From NCBI GenBank assembly GCA_030998015.1, contig JARWMV010000003.1, forward strand, positions 62,001 through 126,000: DNA of 64,000 nt, given 5' to 3'. The DNA is from Ceratorhiza oryzae-sativae (Eukaryota; Basidiomycota; Agaricomycetes; Cantharellales; Ceratobasidiaceae). Below the pieces are notes generated by a model that was given only the letters and a program-made list of their open reading frames with translations, did no database searches and was not told the origin of the DNA. A program made the position numbers and the translations under genes. This document shows, piece after piece, positions 23,920 to 36,341 of this stretch. The first letter of the stretch is position 1. Each line of letters opens with the position of its first letter.

Positions 23920-25075
23920 TTAGCTCAACATGCTTGTCGTAGTGGGCCGAGAAGGATGCTTCGATATCGGCAGGAGCCAGAGGCGGAGTTGATTCCGGCG
24001 AGGATAATCCAGCGCTGGAGGCCGGGCAGGGACAAGGGGCGTCTTGGCAGCGTCACGCGCCGCCAGCGTTGAATGGTCCAATGTCGTCGCCACCGTCACC
24101 GAGCATGTCAAACTCTTTGACGTTCCTCAAGTGATTGGCAGGGCCTCGATATTATCATACCGGGGCGGAGACTCGCGCTCGTCCAGCACATCCGATTTGT
24201 CCGCTAGAATCGCGGTCGACTCTGCCCAATGGGCGCTTGTCTCCACCAGCGAGGCTGGGGCCGGGTCGCGCTCGACTAGCTCTTCGCCGAGTCTGGACAC
24301 CGAACTGGACGTTGGAAACAATCAGTCATGTCGCAGACGCTATCACCTCTCATTTTTTCACTTCGACTGGATACGTGGTCGTTGCCCGCAGATTGCCCCA
24401 GGCCAACTGGCTTGAGTGGAACACGCGTGATGCACGAAGGCTGGTAACAATACAGGAACGCTCGCGTGTCACCATCACTCCGAATAGACGACACGCCAAC
24501 GCCTGCGCCGATCCAGCCAAAAGTCAACAATATACCATTTCTGTCTCATCGTCATGACAGAACCTGCTTCGGTCTCGCGTCATTGATCAGCTTCTTTACC
24601 ATGTCTCGGCGTAGAGGGCCGGTCTGAGGGAGCGGGGCGCATGGGCTAGGATCGTGCGGGGACTGAGTCTGGGGGCTGAGTGACCGGATGCCGCACCATT
24701 CGATGGGTACCACCCCGCGTGGCTTGGACATGACCGGTGTTTTTTAGCGTTGACAACAAATGCGCTTCAAATAAGACTTAGTGGAGTGTGATCAAGCGGA
24801 TCGAGCTCGTTGTACAAGGTTGGGGAAAACGTCACTATAATTCAAGCGACTCATACATTTGTTTATATATCATACTATGGGAAAAACCAGGCGGTACATC
24901 AGCTTGTATATGGAATGGTGTACGTACAAATGGAGATAAAACATATAACATTGGAAACCGTACATGTCAAAAGGTATAAAATTGACATATCATCGATGTA
25001 TGCGCGGGATCATTCAACAGGGTGGCTCGAGATGAGCCGCTGCTGGCTTACTTGGACCAAACTTCAGGGGTCCCA
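23920..25075 (-). pseudogene. Gene family A, copy 3 (decayed)
   Basis: Matches gene A1 from MSKPRGVVPIEWCGIRSL through LRRDMVKKLINDARPK, then DGDTRAFLYCYQPSCITRVP, with the introns in place. One base is missing after DARPK (near 24566), giving an early stop. The last exon has further stops (near 24128). At 24740 the match is interrupted by ~280 bp of unrelated DNA and resumes at 25020 for about 50 bp. Similarity then fades, so the 5' half is gone. Confidence 0.65.
24740..25019. mobile_element. ~280-bp insertion in the A3 pseudogene
   Basis: The A1 sequence reads ACCGGTGGCTCGGGATGAGC without a break. In A3 the GGTG is followed by ~280 bp of A/T-richer DNA and then GGTGGCTCGAGATGAGC again, so GGTG may be a target duplication. 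No inverted or long direct ends and no coding region were seen; the class is unknown. Confidence 0.45.
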
Positions 25076-26055
25076 AATATCCATGATTGGTCGTGGCTGA
25101 AGGAGGGTGGAGTTTTGGGTCACCCAATCAACGAAAAAACCACGGTTTAGTTACCATGTTCAACTCAAACAGAGTGGCAGAAGGGGTTTCAATATCGCGA
25201 TCAGAACATAATATACATCCTGGGCAAAACTGTCTACATGCGGTGATGTCTCCCCCGTGTGAACTTTTCAGCCACTTACACGTATTGCCTAAAGACCTGT
25301 GGCATTTGCTTATACCGATCTTAGATCAGAGCTCATTGACATGATGTTCATCCATGTAGCCCACGCGTGCCATTCTATTTACTGCCAGAGATTGCTCCCG
25401 GGGCTTAAATGGATCTTGTGCTTCGATCTGAATTGAACCTCGACGCCAGACACAATCTATCAGGTGCCCAACGAAACTGTGAGTAATAATGCACAAAATT
25501 GTCCGCTCGCTGGAGGTAGCTGGTTTAGGCTTATCTGTTGTCAGTAAATACACCGCTAGGATCTCGATGGCAGCGCCACAAATCATCACAATGATGCTCC
25601 GCACGGTGTTTGATCATCGGTGCAACAACGAAATTCTATTCCGAAATTCTGCAACATACGACAGTAGTCATATTCGCAATCAATCTACCCAGCCACTTTC
25701 AAGGACTTGTAGGATGCCCGGGTACTTTTCTGGGTCGAGTGTCGACTTTTGCCGTTTACCCAAAGTGAATGCGCGAAGCTCATGTCATCGCGCCTTACTT
25801 GGCGAATACCATACTGGAACAGGAGGTTCTAACCTCATTCATCATTCTGTCTCATGTCTCAACATTGCAAATCGATACATGATACGCTGGTCGCTCTTGA
25901 TGTCTCGTCAAGGGTAACTCGCGCAAAAACCTAACACTGTATGGGATAATATCAGTCAAGCGTCTCATGACAATAACGAAATGACCATCCCTACCATCCT
26001 AAAAGCATGAGCCGCGAATAGCATCATAATAAACGCAGCACTGTTTGTATAGTTC
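25076..26055. other. Intergenic, nothing firmly recognised
   Basis: A minus-strand frame at 25326-25604 encodes a hydrophobic start (SIIVMICGAAIEILAVYLL, one possible membrane helix) and a polar tail ending MDEHHVNEL. It may be the last exon of a small membrane protein, but I cannot connect upstream exons. Otherwise nothing. Confidence 0.25.
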
Positions 26056-26256
26056 TTATTTTCCCGTATCCGGTCCGAGGTCACATGTCTGTCCATTGAT
26101 GAGCCCGCGCTTGGGAGAGTAGAATGTGTCAGCATCCATAACCTGTTTGCAACAGCGCATGCTTGAATCGTCTGTTTGGCTGCAGCAGCACCATGCAGCG
26201 TTCGCGCTACCGGCGGCGAGGATATTGAAGACCCCGATAAGAGCAAATAGCTTCAT
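26056..26256 (-). CDS. Small secreted cysteine-rich protein
   Basis: 66 residues from the ATG at 26256. It starts with a classic secretion signal: MKLFALIGVFNILAAGSANA, with AxA before the likely cleavage site near residue 20. The mature part of ~46 residues has six cysteines in the order CCC, CC, C (WCCCSQ, MRCCKQ, QTCDL). Size, signal and cysteine density fit fungal small secreted proteins. Whether it acts as an effector, a hydrophobin-like surface protein or an antimicrobial cannot be told. The cysteine spacing is not that of a hydrophobin. No intron is needed. It is flanked by ~1 kb of empty sequence. Confidence 0.55.
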   Translation of the reverse strand: MKLFALIGVFNILAAGSANAAWCCCSQTDDSSMRCCKQVMDADTFYSPKRGLINGQTCDLGPDTGK

Positions 26257-27061
26257 GATACTACAGCCCCTGGATACGTTAGAGGATGCAATACTCGGTG
26301 AATTATGAAGCTTGCCTACGGCGATGAGTGCTCGAGGGTCAGTGGGAGCTGGGGTCGTCGAAGGAGGGGAGGGGCGACTGATGTTCTATACCATTCGCTT
26401 GGGCATGTGAGTCCTCGTGGAAAGGACTAACCCAGTGGCCCCCGGTAGGGCTTTGTCAAACACACCCTCGGCCATCGAGCATTAACGTATTAGGACACAT
26501 ATAATCCAAGTCTGGCGAGTGATTGTGATTTACGAGATCACCAGCCTGGGTCTGAAGTGTCGGTTTTGTTAGATTTGGGTCGAAGTATGTTCGATTCGGC
26601 CCCTGGTTTGCGCTGATCAACGAGGTCAATCATTCCTGTTGCTGTATTTACACCTGGACTGCTGATACTCCCAGAAGGCGCGCGGAACGTGTAAATCGAG
26701 ATGTGAGTTGGGTAAATAGAAAGGTGGTTCTTGTGATGTAGCGGACTCAAAGTGTCAAAGGCTCTGCGCGGGAACCGGGTAGCAGAATTTCGAACCATAG
26801 CAGTAGCCTATAGATGACGAGTGGCAACGCAGCTGTTTGGGTGTTCGGCTTGCTGGCTGTATATCGCTTCACAGCTACGGGGATGAAAATTGCGCAAGAA
26901 TGAGACAAAAAAAAAAGGAGTGGAATAGATGTATGAACTGCTATGATATCGAATCAAGACAAACTGCCTCGGATGTTGTCGGTTGCCGGCCCATCGTCAG
27001 GTCACATGCTCGATCCCGTCATCTGTACGTCAGCAATGCCACGTGACTTTGTGTTGCCTCG
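26257..27061. other. Intergenic region upstream of the SMARCD-like gene
   Basis: The minus-strand frame at 26538-26798 has no recognisable motif and lacks support. The last ~60 bp before 27062 are the leader of the next gene. Confidence 0.35.
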
Positions 27062-28787
27062 ATGTCCGCCGCATACCTGCCTCCGACGCCTACGCCAAAC
27101 GCGTTTCTGCCTCCTCCCGAGATCATAAAAAAGAAACGAAAACTCGCTGCTCGAGTTCTTCCCGAGGCGGTCATACGGGAGTTTCGTGAAAATGGGCAGC
27201 CCGACGCGGACCTGTATGAACAGCTCGTCGAGAGGGAACGAAAACTCGACTGGATCACCCAGAGGAAGCGAATTGAGCTGCAGGATGGGCTCCAAAAATC
27301 GATCCGGGTGAGTAACTGAAATTGAATGCAAGTGCCACCAACTCATGTGGGGGATGGGGGCGGGCGCAGACTCGTCGGACGCTGCGCGTCTTTGTGTCTC
27401 ATACCACGTCCAGCCAGGCCTGGCAGACATCGGATAATCCTGTTCCTCCCAATTTCGAGACGGGAGAAGGGGTGCCTAGTTGGACGCTTCGCATTCAAGG
27501 TCGGCTTCTTCCTTTGGAATCCTCGACTCCGGAAGGAGAACCAGCGAGTAGCGAGCCAACCCCCAAGTTTTCGTCGCTGTTGAAAGCAATGCGAGTCGAG
27601 ATTGAGCGGGAGGCGGCTTTGTATCCCGAGCCAAATCAAGTTGACGTATGTCTGGCTAGTGGACCTTTGAATTTATTCCTGATTCGGATGTTTGTTGACA
27701 GTGGCACAACAACGCTCAAGAACCAGCTGTGAACGGTTAGTTTTGTTCAGCCCACCGTCATGATGAAACTAACCTGAATGGCAGGATTCAACATTACACG
27801 CCGTGGTGACCAACCGCTCACGCGAATTCGAATACTGTTGCACCTCGCTCCCCAAGACCCCCAGCTTGTCAAGTTCAAGCTCTCTCCGGCACTTGCCGCT
27901 CTGCTGGATATCCCCGTCGCCACTCGTCCAGATGCCATTGCTGCTGTTTGGGCGTACGTGCGGTCTCGCGGATTGTTCGACAAAGCGGATAGGAGAAAAG
28001 TTCGGGCGGACGATGGCTTGAAGATGGTTAGTGTGGTGTAGAGTAGGCTACACACTGGTACTGAAATGATGGATCTAGTTGTTTGGCACCGACATGTTTG
28101 ACTTTCACCGTATCCCGGAGATGGTCAATCACAACTTGGTTCAGCCTGAACCAGTTATGCTTCGTTACGAGCTGAAGTTGGTCATCCTATACAGACATCT
28201 GTTCACACATCTCACAAGTGTCTGCTATTTAGGCTCGATCCCTCGACGCCAAACCCTCCTCCGAAAGCATTCGACATCTCAATCGACGTCGACGATGTCG
28301 GACTCAAGGCCAAGATGCAAGAAGCCTACATAGCAATCACTGGCAGTGACGCAGCGGAGATCCAGACGTTGGAAGATAAAGTAGGTCTGCTGGCTTTACG
28401 CCAGGGCTGATTATTCATCACCTCTTTGGATTGTAGATTTCCCAAACGATAGCTCAGATAACCTCACTGTCACTCAAGCGTGAATTTTGTAAAGCGTTTG
28501 CGGCCGATCCCCAGCGCTTTATACAGCGATGGATCGAGAGCCAGGCACGGGATTTGGACAACATTCTTGGGCAGGGTGGAATGGCCGGGACTGGGAACGC
28601 CAAGCCCCAGGTTGGGCTCGGAGACGAGGATTTGCGTCGGAGCGAATTCTTTAGGCTTCCTTGGGTGAGCAATTCCCTTGAACTCACCCAGAATTCGTTT
28701 ACTAATGAGTGTTGACAGGTTCGAGAGGCCATCGGGGTCTATGAGGGAATGCGTGGGACTCGGATTCCGGATGGGGCGACTCGCTAA
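27062..28787 (+). CDS. SWI/SNF-RSC complex subunit, SMARCD/BAF60-Rsc6/Snf12 family
   Basis: Eight exons: 27062-27307, 27370-27645, 27702-27735, 27785-28026, 28079-28176, 28233-28380, 28437-28664 and 28719-28787. All join in frame (the fifth donor is GTTGGT). The order matches BAF60 proteins: basic N-terminus (KKKRKLAARVLPEAV), a coiled-coil start (YEQLVERERKLDWITQRKR), LRVFVSHT, WTLRIQGRLL, then a SWIB domain (FNITRRGDQPLTRIRILLHL to VWAYVRSRGLFDKADRRKV) and LFGTDMFDFHRIPEMVNHNL. The C-terminal helices (SLKREFCKAFAADPQRFIQR) follow. Family knowledge: this subunit bridges the remodelling ATPase complex to transcription factors in the nucleus. About 446 residues, with no frame damage. Confidence 0.9.
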
Positions 28788-29330
28788 AACATGCTGGATA
28801 GGATTTGCTGTTGCAATTTTCGGGACTCTATATGCTCCGGGTCTTGGTGCCGAGATTGTATTTCGGTCAATTTAATTATTTTTCTCCAGCCGATTTCCCG
28901 TGGAAAGTTAGTTTTGGCTCCCTCGTATCGAGTCGTTACTGTCCCTTGGTTTGGCACTCCGCGTTGGCTGAAATCACTGCGTCGCGTCAGTTCCGCCGCG
29001 ATTTGGAATCCTGGGACTTCGGGGCTCTTCCGGAGCCCGGATGGCTGCATCAAAGGCAAACATTGACGATTTCGATTTACAAGGTGCTTAAGCACTGCTC
29101 GGTTTCCGAGCATAGGATCCAGGGGTTCAAGACAACCGACTGGCAGCGTGGGTGTCACAAGCGGCGGCTTTCCTTTGTTCGTTCGGCTGTGTGGACCGCC
29201 CTGGGCCAAGGCGCGTGGCGGTTAGGTAAGCAGTCGCCACGCGCTTATAGCAACTTTGCCACCCACCGCGCCCATATCTTCGCCAGCCCCCGTTCCTCCA
29301 CACAGTCTTGCTGCTGAGACTGGGGATACG
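28788..29330. other. Spacer between SMARCD-like and pseudo-helicase genes
   Basis: A 170-codon plus-strand frame (28805-29317) overlaps the SMARCD 3' end and the next leader. It has no motif and conflicts with other frames, so I do not call it. An upstream Met at 29256 in frame with the next gene is an alternative start for that gene. Confidence 0.35.
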
Positions 29331-32300
29331 ATGCGAGAATCCGACATGTCCGCCGGAGGTCCACAAACAATCCCCGATATTCGCCAGGCGGCCTCGAGCT
29401 TGGCCGCGGCGGCCGAAGCGCTCTCAAAGGCAGCACAGGCCATGGCAGAGGCAGCGCTGGCCATGTCCGAGGCGAGCCTACTTTTTGACAATATTAACCT
29501 TGTTGCGCCCGAGTCCTCAACGTCAGAGAATAATGCCATAGCTCACAAGCCGGCCGACAGGTGGCTTGAGGATGACCCAGAGGACAGGCTGTCAGAGGTT
29601 GACTCGGAGCCAACCCCGAGCGAGGCGTCCAGCGGAGACATTATTACATGTGAGTCTATCATCAATTATAATATTCTCTTTAACCTGGACAACATCCTCC
29701 AGATGAGGATGACGATTTTGATCTTGCATTTATGGTCAAGAACAATCAAACGCCGGCGGTCGGCAATGCCGAAGCTGTGAGACCTTGTTCTTGTGGTCCG
29801 ATGGACATATCGCAAATTAGGCTGAGCCCATACCCCGCGGTACCCCGGCCAAGCTCGTAAGTCCGCATGTTGTAGGGCGTAGCGCCTGCTGGTGATGGTA
29901 TAATTAGGAGTCATGGCCGGCTAGTAGACGACAACTCAACGTAAGTTGCATATAATCTACTTTGAAGTTTCACCCCTCCATACACAAATTTCACACCACG
30001 AACAGTCCCATAGATGCGCCAAGAACTGAGGGTTCCAACGGCGATTCCGACACGAAGCAAACGGCCCCCACTGATAGTAACGAAAATGGAATGCCAAGGT
30101 GATATATTATTCCTGGGTTAGGTTGAGTTACTCATATCACTTCAGTATTCCTAAGAAACCGATGACACCAGTTCCCACGAATACCGAACCCGAAGTCATT
30201 GTACCTAGGCAGAATCCATTAGAGCTAGGTACAAACTTGGGTTCGAAACCTAGCTCTCTGATTCCAAGCGCGTATATTCCATCGTAAGTCCAATACTCTA
30301 AAGCCATGTTAATCAAGTTTACGACCATCGTCACTGCAGCACACCTCTCGGCCAGTCAGTTATGGCATACGTCAAACTTCCGTGGGGCCGCAATTATATC
30401 CAACTTGAGGAAGATTTCGACGCCATACCGATTATTGCGTGCATGGCACTGGCGAGCAAGAAAACCATTTGCCTAATTCCCGGCTCTGGAGCGCTCGCGC
30501 CGTATGGGAAGATTGTAAGCCTTGCCCAAAGCGCCACAGCAACCGTTGATAGCTGACCTGAATCCAAGCTCAACTTGATCACAAAACTCAAAATATTCTT
30601 ACCGCTAGAAGACAATCCTTCCGATAAACTGGATATTCTACTCGCAGCATTCACGTCAAACGACCTCCCCTCAATTCTCCTCCTAGCATCCGAATCCGCC
30701 CCACTCCTATTGCTCGAAAATATTCAAGCAGACTGTATAATTCATTGGGGTTGGCCAGAGGATCGGCAAAACTGTGAGTACAAATCGCGTTGCTACTGAG
30801 CTATGTGACTCAATGAAATCTACGCCAGATATCAAACAAATCACACTCATGAAACTCAACACCCGATCTTGCCTTATTTTACCATCGGGCAGCCACATGA
30901 AGCCATTCGGAGACTCAAAGCCATCGGATTACGGAGTAGCCAAATACCCTCATTCAGTCCTTGAGAGCTACTTCGGACCCAAAGCCCCCATTCACGAAGC
31001 TCGAAAGGTCACGACGCAAGTTTTGGCCGACATGGATATCGAAACGATGAAAAAGCTCTACCACGTAAGTAAGTTGACTTGTAAGGCTCCCCCACTTATG
31101 GTCATCTTCTTTTCAGAGTTGGCTTGATTACTATGGAATAGGCTCTACGCGACGAGGCGATTGGACTATCATCAACTTGATGAAATATGCGCGCGAGTAT
31201 GCAGCCAAGACACTATTACGCGGACCAGCCAGCGATGGGAGTCAATTACACCCCCCAACCTCACGATCGCAATTAGCGCTGCCTGTATGGGTTATTCGCG
31301 CTCTCGACGATTTGAATCCTAGCACTTTTAATCCTACACCCTTGCCAGGCGCAGCTGCCGCGCCCTCGTCGTCGACGCCTGTGCCGCCACCTCCGTCAAC
31401 CCTAAACCCCTCAGCCGGCTCAGACTCCACAGCCACCAAAAACCCTCTCAACCCGCACAACCCGCTCCAAAACAGCAAGTTGCACAACCCAAACCGACAG
31501 CAGTCCCCGCACCGTCCCAGCCGCCACAACCACAGCCACAACCACAACCACAACCACAACCGCAGTCTCAACCAACAGAGGCGCCAAGCAGCGACAAGAT
31601 CGATTTGTAAGTCCGATAGCTCGATTAGACCCACACACGCTTCTAGATACCTAACGAGTCGACCGTGAACCAGGTCTTGTTACCCGACTTCAGTGCAACT
31701 CGACCTCGAATTTACAAATCGCGGCCGATATTTCATAGTCCTCGAAGAAGATTTCCACGCTATTCCACTTATATTGTACCTGGCTCTTCGGAACCAAAAG
31801 ACAGTATGCTGTGTCCCAGGCCCGGAATCATTGCTTCCTTTTGAAAAGCTCGTAGGTTTCGTGATAAGGATATTTTTCCAAACTGCTCGTGGTTAACGCT
31901 TATTGCAGTTCCAAATGATCAGCAGCGTCGCGATAATGTATTCAAAGTCCATAGGCCAGACTGCACAGGCCCAGGCCAATCTTGCTCGTGCATCAAACCA
32001 GCGGTTGCTACTACAGCCTTATATCGCGCTAGAGACTGCCCCCATGGCCGCTTCAGTCGCAAATGCCCTAGTCTGCTGGGGATATCCGGCGAATTTTGAG
32101 AGCTGTTAGTTTCAAACCTGTTGCGAAGCACGAAGATTCACACGCTTGCAGATATCAATGGCGGGGTCAAGAGTGTGGATCGTTCCTATTTGATACTGAG
32201 CCCCGAGGAGTTTTCCCGACCCCAAGTTCAAAAAGACCTCACCAGGTTCAACCTCGCGCGACACTCATCCACCAACCGAATCAATGACCTCGGTAATTGT

Positions 32301-32666
32301 GGATTACTCTATCGTGCTCGAGAACAAGTATTAGATCATTTCAGGAAGGTGGCTTTCTCGTCGATTGCCAACTCCCTCTACTACGTGAGCCCATCCTTCT
32401 ATTCTATCTTTGCTAGGTATAGGTTTGCTCATGATTCTCAGAGCTATGTTGGATATCATTGTGTAGGCCGTGGTCGACCAACGGGGTTGACTCCTGGAGC
32501 GATCGCGCAGAGAGCCAATGTATATGCAGCTAAAGTCTTCCTTCGAGGTACGCCAGCTGATGGAAGCAAGCGATTCCCACCTGTAGGTGGCCGCCCTGTC
32601 CTCGGAGCTGGTGCGATCAAGGCATTTAAGCTTGAGCCGGCTCAGAAAGCAGGTCTTGTAAATTGA
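29331..32666 (+). CDS. Tandem degenerate DEAD-box-helicase C-terminal domains (pseudo-helicase)
   Basis: Multi-exon gene. An Ala-rich helical N-terminus (IRQAASSLAAAAEALSKAAQ) and an acidic segment lead into two homologous halves, about 30340-31300 and 31690-32666. They are joined by a Pro/Gln-rich linker whose frame I cannot fix. Each half follows the layout of an SF2 helicase C-terminal RecA domain. There is a YIQLEEDFDAIP / YFIVLEEDFHAIP lead, a KTICLIPG / KTVCCVPG strand, a SESAPLLLLENIQADCIIHW / ETAPMAASVANALVCW stretch where active enzymes have TDVAARGLD, and a LILPS / LILSPEE strand. The Mss116-like tail has YAAKTLLRG / YAAKVFLRG. The motif VI HRxGRxxR is missing in both, and no Walker A or DEAD half exists, so it should not hydrolyse ATP. 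Role unknown. The helicase origin is inferred from layout; the internal duplication is directly visible. Confidence 0.55.
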
Positions 32667-33427
32667 ACATGGACACCTTGTATGGACGAGATATAATTTG
32701 TCCCCGTGTTTGGGTTATTTGCTTGATTTTATGCCATCATCCCGGCTATGTTGCTGCCATAAGAGTAATTTATATTACTGAGGCAGCTTCCATGTACGCT
32801 TATTGTCACATGAGTCTGCTGATTGTTGATCAGAATGCTGTTTATTGCTAGGGATATTTCTGGTCTCTGGCAGCCTGCATGGCAATAGTACCCACAACAG
32901 TGAGTATTATTCCAGATGCAGTTCAATGCAGCTTAAACAAGGGTTAGCACCACAAGCACCAGTGTTACTCACTATGTGAATGCTGCTCCTTTGAATGATG
33001 CTGGTACAAAGCACATATGCAAACCTATAGCCAAAATTTCATACTCAATCAGTCACTTTAAGGGCAGAAAACCGGGAAAATATATCCCTGAACACTGGAA
33101 TTGCCCCTAAGCACCCTCTTCCATGTCACTGAGTGGGTTTCAGGTCTTGCTGATGGCATGGTTGTGAACATCATACCAAAAGACCATGGTCCAGGATGCT
33201 GGACAGTCTCAGTTTGATGACAATTTTTGACATAACATGCTCACACCTTGGGGAAGATCAAAACCATTGAGCTGAGATGAACTAGTGGTGAGTTTATATA
33301 TATGCAAGATACCTATGAGTAGGATGCTATAATTATTAGGGGTTAATTATTGGTCTGAATTGATTTGAATCATTGGGTTTGCTTAAACACTGTAGTTGTC
33401 AGAATTGTACTAATGCAGCACTCATGC
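32667..33427. other. A/T-rich non-coding DNA at the edge of the transposon nest
   Basis: Starts with the 3' end of the previous gene. Beyond ~32950 the sequence has the look of decayed repeat DNA. No coding or structural signal was recognised. Confidence 0.35.
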
Positions 33428-34736
33428 TGTTATGGGTCAGGGTACACTTGAATATCTAGAGCTTAAGAAAATGTAGATATGTTAGTATACACCAATCATA
33501 CTCAATACTTCTTAGACTAGAGTAAGAAGGCTCAAAGTAGTTGCAATGCGATCAAGTAACACTCAAGGTAGTCTTAATCTTTCACAGTGTAAACTGACTA
33601 ATTTATAGGTATAAAGAGCAAGACTACTATGGTCAGGTTCCCTTAGATATCTTAAATGCAGTTCAGCCCTAGTCGCTTGGACTAACTGATACTAATCTTA
33701 ATACTAGACTTAAGCAATAGCTTATAGGATAGATGGCAGGCTGCCTAATGCATGTACTTCCTCAGCTACAGGTACTTAGATTTCCTCTAATAGCTGGTAC
33801 TTAATGTCATGCTCAATCAGGCAATATTGTATCCTTATATAACTCTGTATATAAGATACAATGAATCAGACAGTATATAACTAATATGGTACTTTATTCC
33901 TCAGTACTAGTTATATAAGAAATCACACACAGACAAGAGAAATAGAAAGAGAAAAGAAACCAATAACTGGTCTGGGTTGAGTAGAGGAGGGGAGGTGATC
34001 TGGAAGGGCCTCAGAGGAGGTCCTTTTATACCCTGAGGAGGGCATTCCAGAGCCAAATAGATGCATGCATGCCAGTGTAATCATCAAAAGAGAGTACTGC
34101 TATACTTGGGGTACACCCTAGCCCAGTATAGGATATGAGAGTAAAGACAGGGTGTGGATCGAAGGCATTGATGCATCTGAGACCTGCTATTGGCTTGTAG
34201 ATCATATTATCATAGTATATACATGTAATGAACAGAGGCTACATCTCAGTGAGTCATAAAGTGAGTCAGAGAAGCTTCTGGATCAATTTGGAAGGCTCTC
34301 CTGACTCACTGGAGTCATTAGATCTTGATTGATGGTCCAGTAAGATTCTAATGATCTTTGGGCCATTCCGGCGCGAGGATCCGGTGGATCGCGACGATCT
34401 TCGGGCAGCAGATACCGCCGAAGATTAGCTATCGATAGAGCATAAGATCGCTTTGATAGCGTAAGCGGTTGCCGAGATATGAGCGGTGCGATGTAGTAAT
34501 CAATATCTCCTGATAAGAGGAAATATCGCAACCTCTGTATCTCTCTGAGATCTTATCGTAAAATCTTAATAAAATATGTGTTGGAGAGCGGGAAATTTGT
34601 ACTATTTAATGGAATGGAAAATAGTACAATTTGGAGTGCATACAAATTCAAGTATTTCACAAATTAATTACAGAGGCATCACTTGAGGTTGGCAGAGCAG
34701 ACTAAATTAATAGAAAAATGTTAGTGATCCATAACA
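33428..34736 (+). mobile_element. Solo LTR, family 3, copy 1
   Basis: 1309 bp beginning TGTTATGGGTC and ending GATCCATAACA (TG...CA with TGTTATGG/CCATAACA inverted tips). It is flanked by CATGC at 33423-33427 and 34737-34741. The same sequence recurs at 55848-57895 with its own duplication. No internal coding region belongs to it here. Confidence 0.85.
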
Positions 34737-34870
34737 CATGCTGTGTGACAAAATTTGGCAGAATCCATAATAACTGTAGGCTTAGTGTTATGTGACAAGA
34801 AAAAACTTACTGACAGAGCATATTTGACTTGAGTGGGATGTATGCTACATCATCAGACAAAAATATATAT

Positions 34871-35393
34871 TGTAAAGGCCATGCTGTCATGATTAAGGCC
34901 AAATGCTGATGAGGAAATGGTGGACCTATGGGCTATAACAGCTGGAGGTCAAACCACAACGTCTAAGGTAGAACACACAGTGAGCAAGGGGTTTGGTGTG
35001 ATGAGATGCAGGGTAGAGTAAGGGTGCACTTGCTATGAAGATAGCTGGGCAAGGGACCTCTGGCTTGGTGGCCTAGAGGGTAGATGACAAAGAGGGTAGA
35101 ACAGGAGGTTGAGTTCTGAGGCTTAAGGCTCTCAGACTCTCCCTTATATATTCATGGCCAAGGCTGTACATATCAAATACCAGGACCAATAAGAAGTACT
35201 AAATGCCATGCCATCACAGAACATTCTGGTAATACCAAACAGTGAGTCAACAACAACAAGGTCACATGACATCTAGGTAAATAATCCACATATATCTGAA
35301 TAAACAGGACTTGTCCAAAATACAAAGAAATCATTGATAAATAAAATGATTAAAATTCATAATAAAGTTGTGGTCATGGTCTAGGCCATGACA
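34871..35393 (-). mobile_element. Solo LTR, family 2, inverted
   Basis: 523 bp flanked by TATAT at 34866-34870 and 35394-35398. The right end reads GGTCTAGGCCATGACA, the reverse of the TGTCATGGCC start of the LTR at 61866. The sequence between also matches that LTR (CTCTCAGACTCTCCCTTATA and the AAACAGGACTTGTCC region). Confidence 0.8.
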
Positions 35394-36341
35394 TATATAT
35401 TTTACATCTTTTTTGCAGCCTTGAGGCTTGAGGGGTAAAACTGGGCTGTTCTGCCTGCTTTACCCCAGCTCTCCCTCCCCCCACCTCTGTTGTTACTCAT
35501 TGGCATAGACACTTTCTACACTACCTTGGACTATTCATACACTTCCCTAATTATTTAACTCACTCTATTGGTTCAGATGCCACTTATTACATCCTATTTT
35601 TCTCCTGCTACCCCCAAGCAGGCTGCAGAACAAGCTACCCAAGGCTTTGAAGAGATCTGTCACTCAATTGAGTGGGAGAAAGCATGGAAGCTTACCAAAG
35701 ATGGTGCCAGGGTGCAGCACCAGTGAGAAGCTGCTTTGGGGTGACAGAGGCAATGCTGTCAGCAACTCAACAAGGCTGAAGTGAAGCTTGGGCTTTGGAA
35801 TCCCAGGAATCTACAGAAGATTAAGGTATTGTTTCTTACCTTCTATTAACCAGTTTTCACTCACTTGTTTTATAGCCTATGGCACTTTGGAACCCATCTC
35901 CTGATCCTCAGCCATTGCCACCCCCTGCTGATCCTGACATCAATAAGGCAGCTGCTCCTTGCAAGCACCACCAAGCACCATGAACCAACTGGTATGGGCC
36001 AGTTCAATGGGAGCTCATTTCTGTGGCTGCCAAGAAGGTTGGGTTTTCAAGCCCACAAGACAACATTCACAAGTTGAAGGTCAGATCCAGTGGTACTCTT
36101 TTCAAGAACATTGAGTGAGGCACTGTTGCCCCCTGGATTAATGCTGAACAAACTGGATGGACTGAAGCAGTTCTCTCTTGGGTGGTGTGTGCCACAGAGG
36201 GTAATGCACCCTGTGTCATCAATTCTGACAAGGCTTTGGGGTGTCAACTGCTTTTGGTAAGTATTATATTGCATATCACTGATCTTTTACTGTCATTTTT
36301 ATGATTTGACCTTAGGTGATTACAATTATTGCAGCCATTGT

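Noticed and set aside
28805..29317. 170-codon frame between the SMARCD-like and pseudo-helicase genes
   Set aside because: No motif, atypical composition, overlaps the leader of the next gene.
31177..31668. His/Asn-rich C-terminus in the linker of the pseudo-helicase
   Set aside because: Comes from reading a CCACAA-type repeat in one of several frames; a Pro/Gln-rich reading is equally possible, so no protein claim is made.
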